NCBI GenBank assembly: GCA_016297325.1
Contig: JAEDGW010000012.1
Span: forward strand, 1-37,976
From: Coprococcus sp.
GTDB taxonomy: Bacteria; Bacillota; Clostridia; Lachnospirales; Lachnospiraceae
Length of the DNA stretch: 37,976 bases
Reading direction: 5' to 3'
Below the pieces are notes generated by a model. The model was not told where the DNA came from and ran no database searches. It saw only the letters and a list, made by a program, of their open reading frames with translations. How positions within the stretch are numbered: position 1 is the first letter of the stretch; every line of letters starts with the position of its first letter. This document shows, one piece after another, positions 16,346 through 24,013 of this stretch. The translations under genes were made by a program, and so were the position numbers.

Positions 16346-17239
16346 ATGTACGAGAATAAGGATATGCTCAGCTGGCTTGGATACTTTGCGGATATGATGA
16401 AGGTGAGTCCTGAGAAGATAAAGATGCTCAACATATGTGGAAAGCAGAAGAACGTGGTGCCTACTATAGACACACACAAGAGAGTTCTTATATTTGCAGA
16501 TGAGAGCCATGAGGATCTTCTGTACACATTGTGGGAGAAGGGATTTGGAGAGTATGATCTCTGGTATGCTGAGGGCGTATGTCCCGGCGGTGAGGTTCAT
16601 CATGACAAGATTGAGAAGGTGCTCAACAGGAAGATAACAGGCCCAACAGTCATCTTCATTGTAAATGAGAAGACAAGGGAGTCTGTCAGATATGGTATAG
16701 CGAATGATTTCTTCTCCGCAGGAACTGTTCACTATGTGGGCAAGGAGATCAGAGCGGTCATCATGAGTCTGCTGGATGTGGATACACATGACACCATATT
16801 GGCACTTCAAGCTGAGAGTATAGTTATAGAGGCTGCTATAGTTGCAAGTGATGGAGATATCATTGCGGTTGAACCTGACGAGGGTTCGAGGCGTTCCATG
16901 GAAGAGAACGTGGACAAATTCGGTGTTCACAATGTCCGCATCATTCCGGATATGAGTGAGGAATCACTTTCGAGTATTCCTGTTCCGAGACTTGCATTTA
17001 TCGTGGCAAATCATTATCTGGAATCAGACATGGAGAGACTGCTTAAGATCAATCCGAATATGCAGTTTGTCATATACACGCTTGATCTGGGCATCCTTGC
17101 ACAGGCAAAGACCATATTTGACAAATTGGGTATCAAGAACATGGAGGCGATACAGATATCCGTCTCAAAGACGAACAAGGACAATATGTTCGTGACACAG
17201 CCGTCACCATGGCTTATAACAGGTGAGGCATCTGAGTAG
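16346..17239 (+). CDS. CbiT/CobL-like protein with altered SAM-binding loop
   Basis: About 297 aa, two domains, resembling precorrin-6Y methyltransferase (CbiE-CbiT/CobL) relatives in Clostridia. The N-terminal part reads KGFGEYDLWYAEG and a HHDKIEKVL segment. The C-terminal part has a Rossmann-like stretch, SIVIEAAIVASDGDIIAVEPDEGSRRSMEENVEKF-type in outline, and ends PSPWLITGEA. The glycine-rich D-x-G-x-G-T-G loop expected before the SIVIEAA helix reads ILALQAES, so SAM binding is doubtful. No other cobalamin gene lies nearby. AGGAGGG (16331-16337) is 8 bp before ATG 16346 and only 2 bp before ATG 16340. Call made from memory of the family; the actual substrate is unknown. Confidence 0.6.
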   Translation: MYENKDMLSWLGYFADMMKVSPEKIKMLNICGKQKNVVPTIDTHKRVLIFADESHEDLLYTLWEKGFGEYDLWYAEGVCPGGEVHHDKIEKVLNRKITGPTVIFIVNEKTRESVRYGIANDFFSAGTVHYVGKEIRAVIMSLLDVDTHDTILALQAESIVIEAAIVASDGDIIAVEPDEGSRRSMEENVDKFGVHNVRIIPDMSEESLSSIPVPRLAFIVANHYLESDMERLLKINPNMQFVIYTLDLGILAQAKTIFDKLGIKNMEAIQISVSKTNKDNMFVTQPSPWLITGEASE

Positions 17240-17301
17240 AAGAAAATGTATGGCGGTCTATAAGTGGCCGTATGTGAGAACTGAATATATGCCAATATAG
17301 C

Positions 17302-17338
17302 AACACCCCTGGGTATTACAGTATGCCAGGGGTGTTTT
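17302..17338 (+). terminator. Terminator after the CbiT-like gene
   Basis: AACACCCCTGG (17302-17312) pairs perfectly with CCAGGGGTGTT (17326-17336) over a 13-base loop, followed by TT. The T-tract is short. On the opposite strand it faces the end of the repressor gene and might serve both. Confidence 0.75.
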
Positions 17339-17410
17339 GCATGTCTGCTATGTCTGCCAATAGGAATAGACTGAATAATAGTTTCAATAATAATAAATGT
17401 GTACTTGTGA

Positions 17411-18157
17411 TCAGTCTATGGACGGCATATTGTTATCGGCAAGTCTTATGATGCCGATTATGGTGCCGAGACAGATGATATCACTTGTCAGATATGAGGA
17501 TCTGTCACAGCGGCTGACCGCCTCGAGGTAAGGCGAGCCGTCTTTCTCGGTGTATCTGCGGATCATTTCGACGCCATCTTTGTTTAGGAATATTGATATA
17601 TCTCCAAATCTCGGGAAACCTTTTTCCACGGCGAGTATATCTCCCCGCATGTAGATCGGGTGAAGCATATTGGTTGTGAGTTTGATACAATAGTCTGCCG
17701 AAGGAAAATAGTCAACCGGAATATCTATGAATTCTGTCGCATGAGTTGAATAGTCAGCGTTGGATGCAAGTGTGTGTATGGATGCTATGCAGGGAAGTTT
17801 TCTGGTTGCATTGGTTTCTGATTCTGTTGGTGCGATGCTTTTCTGCATATGATCTTCGGAATCAGCCATCAACATGACCATGTTCTTTCCGTGGTGGTTG
17901 AGTGTTCTGAATTTCTTGAGCAGATACAGTTCTTCCTTGGTCAGGCTCTGTCTGTGAAGGAAACCGTCCATGGTGCAGCCGAGGGCATCTGCGATGGATA
18001 TCATGAGCAGAATTCCCGGACTTTTGGTCTTGCCGCTTCTGATGGCTTTGATGGTATCCTCAGAGATTCCCGTCATATCCGCAAGTTGGGATATGGTGAC
18101 GCCTCTCTCCGCCATGCTCTCTTTCAGACGTTCGCCTATGTCGTAGTATTGTTCCAT
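17411..18157 (-). CDS. XRE repressor with S24/LexA-like domain lacking the catalytic dyad
   Basis: A 248-aa CI-like repressor. Residues 8-62 form an XRE helix-turn-helix (ISQLADMTGISEDTIKAIRSGK). The C-terminal 120 residues have the S24/LexA fold, recognisable from ADYCIKL-x-MLHPIYMRGDILAVEK and GDISIFLNKDGVEMIRRY. The catalytic Ser of the usual DSM motif is Asn (TTNM) and the catalytic Lys position is Arg, so RecA-stimulated self-cleavage is not expected. ATG 18157 has GGAGA 7 bp upstream and is preferred over the in-frame start at 18205. A strong promoter and a palindrome lie upstream. No phage genes are near, so it looks like a domesticated or stand-alone regulator. Confidence 0.85.
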   Translation of the reverse strand: MEQYYDIGERLKESMAERGVTISQLADMTGISEDTIKAIRSGKTKSPGILLMISIADALGCTMDGFLHRQSLTKEELYLLKKFRTLNHHGKNMVMLMADSEDHMQKSIAPTESETNATRKLPCIASIHTLASNADYSTHATEFIDIPVDYFPSADYCIKLTTNMLHPIYMRGDILAVEKGFPRFGDISIFLNKDGVEMIRRYTEKDGSPYLEAVSRCDRSSYLTSDIICLGTIIGIIRLADNNMPSID

Positions 18158-18229
18158 ATATAGTTCTCCATTTATATGTGTGAAAGTGTCAGCACACCAC
18201 TTCATGTGGTGCTTGTGCCTTTATCTTCT

Positions 18230-18257
18230 ATTATATATGATTTCTGATAAATGTCTA
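18230..18257 (-). promoter_or_regulatory. Strong predicted promoter of the S24-like repressor
   Basis: On the minus strand TAGACA (18257-18252) matches the -35 consensus at 5 of 6 bases. It is followed 16 bp later by a perfect TATAAT (18235-18230). Confidence 0.65.
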
Positions 18258-18263
18258 TATTAG

Positions 18264-18283
18264 AAGTGTAATATGTTACACTT
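18264..18283. promoter_or_regulatory. Palindromic operator candidate next to the repressor promoter
   Basis: AAGTGTAA and TTACACTT form a perfect 8-bp inverted repeat with a 4-bp spacer. It starts 6 bp upstream of the repressor's -35 and faces the divergent non-coding stretch. Size and symmetry fit a dimeric XRE repressor. Autoregulation is inferred. Confidence 0.6.
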
Positions 18284-18409
18284 TTGCGAAATTGTAGCGC
18301 GCTGGTTAGTGTACGAACTACGCTTCCATTTATGTGGAATAATGCTATAATAAATTTATCTGTTACATCGAGAGATGACAAGGGGGTCATTTTCTATAAC
18401 GATCTGTCA

Positions 18410-18660
18410 CAATGGGGGTGACGGATTTCGGCAGAGGGAACAAGGCTATCACGTATCGAGCGTCGGGCGTCGAGTACGAGATAGCCTTTTTTCGTGGGGC
18501 GGACGGCTGGCACTTGCACCTGAGCAATAATTCCGTGTGTGTTATCACGCTCTACGTCCTTCGCTTCACTGTCTCCATTTGCATGCGGCGCCGCTTGCGT
18601 TTGGTGATATATGTCTTGGTGGGAGTCGATGGGAAAGATGGAGAGTGATTAATTATATGT
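18410..18660 (+). ncRNA. Structured non-coding stretch, possible small RNA
   Basis: The 785-bp gap between the repressor and the HAD gene holds a GC-richer island in AT-rich surroundings. GGCTATC (18444-18450) pairs with GATAGCC (18480-18486), with inner CGTA/TACG and TCGA/TCGA stems, and six T follow, a complete intrinsic terminator. TATAAT around 18343 could start a transcript of about 140 nt. Further on, TATCAC and GTGATA enclose a 10-bp palindrome, GCGGC/GCCGC (18585-18594). The 5' part (GGGGGTGACGGATTTCGGCAG) looks like a tmRNA 5' end, but no matching 3' end is seen. The 78-codon frame across it has no ribosome site or family match. From 18661 to 18857 nothing is visible. Confidence 0.35.
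18444..18492 (+). terminator. Intrinsic terminator inside the non-coding stretch
   Basis: Seven-base outer stem GGCTATC/GATAGCC extended by AA/TT, four-base CGTA/TACG and four-base TCGA/TCGA inner stems, then TTTTTT (18487-18492). No coding gene precedes it on this strand. Confidence 0.65.
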
Positions 18661-18857
18661 CAGATTTTGATGATAAATTTTTAAATAAGACTAAAAATAA
18701 AGGAAACGTTAAAATTATTAAAAAAGTATAAACTGGCGATACGCTAGGTTTTATGCGGGTTTCTTGGGAAAAATGTGACAAAAAGCTGTTTTTGTTATGA
18801 AAAACAATACAAAAATTAAAAATGATTAAAATTTGACTATAAGGGCAAATATATGAC

Positions 18858-18886
18858 TTTAAATTTGTTTTGAATGGTGATAAAAT
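18858..18886 (+). promoter_or_regulatory. Predicted promoter of the HAD gene
   Basis: TTTAAA (18858-18863), 17 bp, TAAAAT (18881-18886), about 57 bp before the start codon, in a very AT-rich stretch. It may also read into the ATP synthase operon, for which no clear separate promoter was found. Confidence 0.45.
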
Positions 18887-18942
18887 ACGCAAGCAAGGAG
18901 CGGAGAAAGCTCAAGAGTAAAAAGATAGGGGAGTATGACCGT

Positions 18943-19416
18943 ATGAATGTAGTATTTTTTGATGTAGACGGCGTACTGAATTCGGAAAAATTCCTGTGTG
19001 AGAAGCATGGGGAATTTATCAATCCAAAGAATGTGGCGAATCTCAAGCTGATCGTTGATGCCACAGGAGCGAAGCTTGTTATGACCAGTGACTGGAGAAA
19101 ACAGGTGATTGATAAGGATATCAGTAAGGCACACGTGAGGGAACTGATAGACAGACTTGCGGATGCTGGAATGGAAGTATATGGGGCAACTTCTTCAGGG
19201 GATGAGCTCAGAAACAAGTATGGGGATTATACCAGAGCATGTGCAGTCAAGGATTATGTGGTTGCGAATTCCGTAGAGGGATATGTCATATTTGATGACA
19301 TGGATATGGACTGGGAAGCTCATGAACTCGATTCTCACTGGATCGACACAGAGAACGTACTTGCAGGGCTTACAGAAGCAGATGCCAGAAATGCTATTTC
19401 CATAATAAATGGATAA
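18943..19416 (+). CDS. HAD-superfamily protein of the Swiss Army Knife RNA-repair type
   Basis: A 157-aa cytosolic HAD-fold protein. Motif I is FFDVDGVLNS with both Asp residues near the N-terminus. VMTSDWRKQ supplies the motif II Ser/Thr, and YVIFDDMD near residue 118 supplies the acidic motif IV. The ending DSHWIDTENVLAGLTEADARNAISII is typical of the small HAD proteins grouped with SAK RNA-repair phosphatases. It probably hydrolyses a phosphate ester; the substrate is not readable. AGGGGAG precedes ATG 18943 by 9 bp and fixes this start over the longer frame from 18874. It ends 83 bp before the atpB ribosome site region. Confidence 0.8.
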   Translation: MNVVFFDVDGVLNSEKFLCEKHGEFINPKNVANLKLIVDATGAKLVMTSDWRKQVIDKDISKAHVRELIDRLADAGMEVYGATSSGDELRNKYGDYTRACAVKDYVVANSVEGYVIFDDMDMDWEAHELDSHWIDTENVLAGLTEADARNAISIING

Positions 19417-19441
19417 TTGCATTATGACATATAATAAGCGA

Positions 19442-19470
19442 GATGATCAGTTTCTCAGAGACAGATCATC
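19442..19470. other. Inverted repeat before atpB
   Basis: GATGATC (19442-19448) and GATCATC (19464-19470) form a perfect 7-bp inverted repeat with a 15-bp spacer. It lies 20 bp before the atpB ribosome site. It may be an operator or a leader hairpin. It has no T-tract. Confidence 0.3.
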
Positions 19471-19499
19471 GAGCGAGACAAACAGTGTGAAAGGAAGTG

Positions 19500-20190
19500 A
19501 TGTCTTACGGATCTGGCAGAAGAGTTATCCAATGAACTCCAATGCAAAACAGTATTTACAATACCAATATTTGGTGGAATACCGGTAACAGAATCTGTGG
19601 TGGTAACATGGATCATTATGGCAGTGCTTGTGCTGTTGTCGATTATCCTTGTAAGGAATCTCAAGGTAGAGAATCCGGGTAAGAAGCAGCTGGTGCTGGA
19701 GACCATAATAACTACCTTTAACAACCTGTTCAAAGGTGTTATCGGAGAGGCGGGCATGAAGTATGTTCCGTATCTGATAACGGTTATTCTGTACATCGGT
19801 ATGGCCAACATCATGGGTGTATTTGGCTTTAAACCACCGACAAAGGATCTGAATGTGACAGCCTCACTGGCCATCATGAGTATCGTACTCGTACAGGTGG
19901 CAGGAATAAGAGGAAAGGGAACGAAAGGCTGGGTCAAGAGCTTTGCAGAGCCGGTTGCCATAGTTGCACCGCTCAACGTACTTGAGCTTGTCATCAAGCC
20001 ATTGTCGCTGTGTATGCGACTTTTCGGTAACGTTCTCGGAGCATTCGTCATCATGAAGCTGATAGAGGCAGTAGTTCCACTCATTGTCCCTATCCCACTA
20101 AGCCTGTACTTTGATTTCTTTGATGGATTTTTACAGGCATTTGTATTTACTTTCCTGACTACGCTTTATATGCAGGAAGCGATGGAGTAA
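19500..20190 (+). CDS. atpB: ATP synthase Fo subunit a (AtpB), start region frameshifted
   Basis: The membrane stator subunit that forms the proton half-channels beside the c-ring. Several TM helices are visible, with the conserved Arg in LCMRLFGNVLGAF and a C-terminal FDGFLQAFVFTFLTTLY. The family-like N-terminus (TVFTIPIFGGIPVTESVVVTW) is in a frame open from 19501 but with no ATG, GTG or TTG before GTG 19597. AAAGGAAG (19490-19497) leads to ATG 19500, whose frame stops at 19533. Removing one base in TCTTA (19503-19507) would give MSTDLAEEL and a normal protein of about 230 aa. So there is a one-base insertion, a sequence error, a rare start, or recoding. First gene of atpBEFHAGDC. Confidence 0.9.
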
Positions 20191-20256
20191 AGATTATTTA
20201 AAGATATTTTACGTATTATCTGAAATCAAAATGAAAATAAGAAGGAGAAAAATGAT

Positions 20257-20481
20257 ATGAACGGATTATTAGCAATTGGAGCAGGTATAGCAGCATTAGT
20301 AGGACTTGGCGCAGGACTTGGAATCGGTCTTGCAACATCAAAGGCAGTTGAGGCTGTAGCTAGACAGCCGGAGGCAGACGGAAAGATCACAAAGCTTCTT
20401 ATCATCGGTTGTGCCCTTGCAGAGGCAACAGCTATTTACGGTTTCGTTATCGGACTTCTTGCAATCATTCTTCTTAAGTAA
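20257..20481 (+). CDS. atpE: ATP synthase Fo subunit c (AtpE)
   Basis: A 74-aa hairpin of two TM helices joined by the polar loop ARQPEADGK. It forms the rotating c-ring. The ion-binding carboxylate is Glu56 in CALAEATAIYG. The first helix has GIGLA where Na+-type rings such as Ilyobacter have a Gln, and Ala follows Glu56 where Na+ types have Ser or Thr. Proton coupling is therefore the likelier reading. GAAGGAG precedes the ATG closely. It lies 66 bp after atpB. Confidence 0.97.
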   Translation: MNGLLAIGAGIAALVGLGAGLGIGLATSKAVEAVARQPEADGKITKLLIIGCALAEATAIYGFVIGLLAIILLK

Positions 20482-20541
20482 TAGGAAATTTGCAAAATCT
20501 GTAAAAGCAGGTAATAGAAACAGAAAGATAGGAGTGGCTAT

Positions 20542-21048
20542 ATGATTGATATAGAATTTTCTACAATAGCATTCACCATTATCAACTTAATAGTTCTGTT
20601 TCTTCTTTTGAAGAAGTTCTTGATAGGACCGATCAACGATGTCATCAAGAAGAGAGAAGATATGATCGCTGGCACCATATCGGATGCCAACAATCAGAAG
20701 GCTGAAGCAATGAAACTCAAGGCTCAGTATGAGGATACCTTGGCTGGGGTTGACGCTGAGTGCAGGGATCTCCGTGAGAAATCCCGTGTGGAGGCCCAGA
20801 ATGAGTACAGCCGTATCATAGATCAGGCTGATGCGAAGTCAGTCAAGATGATAAAGGATGCGGAGAAGACCATAGAGATCAAGCAGAACAAGGCACTTTC
20901 TGATATGCAGTCACAGATCGCAGAGCTTGCAATGGCAGCAGCCGGCAAGATCGTGGGCGGTGAAGGTGACGCGGAATCAGCAGGAGCTGCCATGTATGAC
21001 GAGTTTTTGAATGAAGTAGGTGATTCGGGTGACACAGAAGGCAATTAA
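20542..21048 (+). CDS. atpF: ATP synthase Fo subunit b (AtpF)
   Basis: A 168-aa peripheral stalk subunit. One N-terminal TM helix (about residues 6-27, FTIINLIVLFLLLKKFL) is followed by a long charged amphipathic helix that dimerises and reaches F1. The layout KKFLIGPINDVIKKREDMI is typical. The C-terminus is acidic and Gly/Asp-rich (EGDAESAG, GDSGDTEGN). AGGAG lies upstream of the ATG. It overlaps atpH by 20 bp, so translation is coupled. Confidence 0.95.
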   Translation: MIDIEFSTIAFTIINLIVLFLLLKKFLIGPINDVIKKREDMIAGTISDANNQKAEAMKLKAQYEDTLAGVDAECRDLREKSRVEAQNEYSRIIDQADAKSVKMIKDAEKTIEIKQNKALSDMQSQIAELAMAAAGKIVGGEGDAESAGAAMYDEFLNEVGDSGDTEGN

Positions 21049-21544
21049 TTACGGAATTGTCCTCTATCAGCTTGGAATCAGTCAGGACATGGTGGAGGAG
21101 ATAAAAGCGCTGGTGAATGGATGCCCGGAACTGGCAGATGCACTGGCAAGTCCGGTGGTTGAACATATAGAAAAGCGCAAGATCATTGACAGAGTATTTG
21201 GCAGATTCGACAGCAGGAATCTGGTGAATTTTATGAAAACTCTGTGTGACAATGATGGATTTGACATGATACATGACATATTTGACGAGTATGAGAAGTA
21301 TGCCAGAGAGCAGCAGGATATCCTTTCGGCAACTCTCTATTATGTCACACCGCCAACTGATAAGCAGAAAGCGGGTATCGAGAACTTCCTTATGAAAGAG
21401 TATGGAAGCAAGGCGTTACAGCTTTCCATGGTGGAGAAAAAAGAATTGATAGGTGGATTTGTCATAAGAACGGGAGACCGCGAGTACGACAGAAGCATTC
21501 TGGGCAGGTACAAATCCCTTAGACAGAAACTGGTTATGAGGTGA
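21029..21544 (+). CDS. atpH: ATP synthase F1 subunit delta (AtpH)
   Basis: About 171 aa. It links the peripheral stalk to the top of F1. The N-terminal helical domain (YGIVLYQLGIS, ALASPVVEHIEKRKIIDRVF) and the C-terminal GGFVIRTGDREYDRSILGRYKSLRQKL fit the OSCP/delta family. Two GTG codons are possible starts, 21020 and 21029. 21029 is chosen because AGGTG around 21018 is spaced well before it and MTQKAINYG is the usual kind of beginning. It lies inside the end of atpF and 4 bp before atpA. Confidence 0.92.
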   Translation: MTQKAINYGIVLYQLGISQDMVEEIKALVNGCPELADALASPVVEHIEKRKIIDRVFGRFDSRNLVNFMKTLCDNDGFDMIHDIFDEYEKYAREQQDILSATLYYVTPPTDKQKAGIENFLMKEYGSKALQLSMVEKKELIGGFVIRTGDREYDRSILGRYKSLRQKLVMR

Positions 21545-21548
21545 TAAA

Positions 21549-23051
21549 TTGAGTTCAATTAGTTCAGAGGATATTATTTCTATACTCAAAGAAGAGATAG
21601 AGAATTATGATTTTGACTCCAGGGACAAAGAAGTCGGTAAGGTCATCTATGTAGGTGATGGAATCGTAACCGTATACGGTATAGACAATGCCATGTACGG
21701 TGAGATCGTCGTCTTTGAGAATGGCGTCAAAGGTATGGTTCAGGATATCAGAAGAACAGAGATAGGATGTATTCTGTTCGGTCGTGATACAGGAATCAAG
21801 GAAGGAACAAAGGTCAGCAGAACAGGCAAGCGTGCAGGTATCCCTGTAGGCGATGCATTTGTCGGACGTATAGTTGATGCCCTTGGAGCACCTATAGATG
21901 GAAAAGGCAGCATCGAGTCAAATGATTACCGTCCAATAGAGAATCCTGCTCCAAGCATAGTTGATCGTAAGTCGGTCAACCAGCCGCTTCAGACAGGAAT
22001 CCTCTCAATAGATGCCATGTTCCCAATCGGTAGAGGACAGAGAGAGCTGATCATAGGAGACAGACAGACAGGTAAGACATCCATAGCGATAGATACCATT
22101 CTGAATCAGAAGGGCAAGGATGTCATCTGTGTATATGTGGCTATAGGCCAGAAGGCTTCAACCATAGCCAAGGTTGTAAATAACCTGAACAAATACGATG
22201 CGATGGACTATACGATAGTCGTTGCATCTACAGCAAGTGATTCAGCACCACTTCAGTATATTGCACCTTATTCAGGTACAGCTATCGCTGAGTATTTCAT
22301 GCATAAGGGCAAGGATGTGCTGATAGTGTATGATGATCTGTCAAAGCACGCAGTTGCTTACAGAACATTGTCACTGCTTCTCGGACGTTCACCAGGACGT
22401 GAGGCATATCCTGGAGATGTATTCTATCTCCATTCAAGACTTCTTGAGAGATCAAGTAAGCTGAAGGATGAGCTGGGCGGAGGTTCCATCACAGCCCTTC
22501 CTATTATAGAGACACAGGCAGGTGATGTATCTGCTTATATACCTACAAATGTCATATCTATCACAGATGGACAGATATTCCTCGAGAGCGATCTGTTCTT
22601 CTCAGGTATGAGACCTGCTGTCAACGTTGGTCTGTCGGTATCACGAGTTGGTGGTGCAGCGCAGACAAAGGCGATGAAGAAGGCCGCAGGAAGTATCCGT
22701 ATCGATCTGGCACAGTACAGAGAGATGGAGGTGTTCACACAGTTCAGTTCAGACCTTGATGAGAACACCAAGGAACAGCTGCAGTACGGCAAGGGACTTA
22801 TGGAGCTGCTTAAGCAGCCTCTGTGCAATCCGCTGTCAATGGCCGAGGAGGTTATCATCCTGGTAGCAGCTACCAATAAAGTATTCCTTCCAGTAGAAGT
22901 TTCAGAGGTCAAGAAGAAGAAACTTGAGATGCTCGAATACTTCCACAGTGCCCACAAGGATATCGTGGATGAGATCGAGGAGAAGCAGGTGCTTACCGAT
23001 GAGCTGAAGGACAAGATAGTTGCAGCTGCTAAGGAGTTTATCGAGAGATAG
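21549..23051 (+). CDS. atpA: ATP synthase F1 subunit alpha (AtpA)
   Basis: A 500-aa non-catalytic nucleotide-binding subunit, three per F1. The P-loop GDRQTGKT is at about residues 170-177. YVAIGQKAST, the conserved VYDDLSKHAVAYR and the signature PGREAYPGDVFYLHSRLLERSSKL are all present. The start is TTG, with GAGGTG 5 bp before it. Length is normal. Confidence 0.97.
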   Translation: MSSISSEDIISILKEEIENYDFDSRDKEVGKVIYVGDGIVTVYGIDNAMYGEIVVFENGVKGMVQDIRRTEIGCILFGRDTGIKEGTKVSRTGKRAGIPVGDAFVGRIVDALGAPIDGKGSIESNDYRPIENPAPSIVDRKSVNQPLQTGILSIDAMFPIGRGQRELIIGDRQTGKTSIAIDTILNQKGKDVICVYVAIGQKASTIAKVVNNLNKYDAMDYTIVVASTASDSAPLQYIAPYSGTAIAEYFMHKGKDVLIVYDDLSKHAVAYRTLSLLLGRSPGREAYPGDVFYLHSRLLERSSKLKDELGGGSITALPIIETQAGDVSAYIPTNVISITDGQIFLESDLFFSGMRPAVNVGLSVSRVGGAAQTKAMKKAAGSIRIDLAQYREMEVFTQFSSDLDENTKEQLQYGKGLMELLKQPLCNPLSMAEEVIILVAATNKVFLPVEVSEVKKKKLEMLEYFHSAHKDIVDEIEEKQVLTDELKDKIVAAAKEFIER

Positions 23052-23092
23052 ATTTCAGGAGAAATAAGAAGATTCGTTGAGAGGTGATTTGA

Positions 23093-23977
23093 TTGGCAAA
23101 TACCAAAGAAATCCAGAATAGAATAAAGAGTATCAAGGATACTCAGAAGATCACCAATGCAATGTATATGATCTCATCTTCCAAGCTGAAAAAGGCCAGG
23201 ACAGATCTTGAGAACACGGAACCTTACTTCTATACACTTCAGGTTGCCCTTGCCAGAATGCTCAGACATGTTCCTGAGATGGAGCATCTGTACTTCGACA
23301 GCAGAGATGGAATCAAGGAAGAGGACAGAAGACGTGGTTATCTAGTGATCACTGCCGACAAAGGTATGGCAGGTGCTTACAACCACAATGTAATCAAGAT
23401 CGCCGAGCAGGAGCTGGCAGCCCACCCGAACAGTGAGCTGTATGTAGTCGGCCAGGTGGGAAGACACTACTTCGCCAAGAAGGGAGTGCCTATAGATATA
23501 CATTTCCAGTATACAGCGCAGAATCCAAGTCTTCACAGAGCCAGAGTCATAGCGGACAAGATGCTTGAGAACTATGAGAATGGCGATATAGATGAGGTAT
23601 ACATCATATATACCAACATGAAGAGCAGTGTGGTCGTGGAGCCACAGATGATACAGCTCCTCCCTATGAAGAGGACTGACTTCGCAGGCGTTCCTGCGGA
23701 TGTGTTCCACGAGGAGATCACCATGGAGCCTTCACCGAAGGCGGTGCTTGACCGGATCGTGCCAAACTGCGTCATGGGATATATATACGGAGCTCTGGTA
23801 GAGTCCTTCTGCAGTGAGCAGAACAGCCGAATGATGGCGATGGATTCAGCCACCAAGAGTGCCAAGGAGATGCTGGATGATCTCAATATCAAATACAACA
23901 GAGCAAGGCAGGCAGCCATAACCCAGGAGATCACAGAGATCGCCGGCGGCGCCCGGGCTCAGAGAGATCGGAGTTAA
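23093..23977 (+). CDS. atpG: ATP synthase F1 subunit gamma (AtpG)
   Basis: A 294-aa central rotor shaft. The N-terminal helix IKSIKDTQKITNAMYMISSSKLKKA and the C-terminal helix NSRMMAMDSATKSAKEMLDDL...NRARQAAITQEITEI form the coiled coil that turns inside the alpha3-beta3 ring. The start is TTG with GAGGTG 6 bp upstream. It lies 41 bp after atpA and 36 bp before atpD. Confidence 0.97.
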   Translation: MANTKEIQNRIKSIKDTQKITNAMYMISSSKLKKARTDLENTEPYFYTLQVALARMLRHVPEMEHLYFDSRDGIKEEDRRRGYLVITADKGMAGAYNHNVIKIAEQELAAHPNSELYVVGQVGRHYFAKKGVPIDIHFQYTAQNPSLHRARVIADKMLENYENGDIDEVYIIYTNMKSSVVVEPQMIQLLPMKRTDFAGVPADVFHEEITMEPSPKAVLDRIVPNCVMGYIYGALVESFCSEQNSRMMAMDSATKSAKEMLDDLNIKYNRARQAAITQEITEIAGGARAQRDRS

Positions 23978-24013
23978 TAAGCTCAATAAAAATTAAGAAG
24001 GAGGTCTGATGTT

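Noticed and set aside
17411..18157. Prophage repressor marking a prophage
   Set aside because: No integrase, structural or lysis genes nearby, and the neighbours are housekeeping genes.
18412..18648. 78-codon open frame in the structured island
   Set aside because: No ribosome site, odd composition, and it runs across a terminator hairpin. Treated as non-coding.
18414..18660. tmRNA (ssrA) gene
   Set aside because: The GGGGGTGACGGATTTCGGCAG start is similar, but there is no tag reading frame, no T-arm and no 3' strand to pair with the first seven bases.
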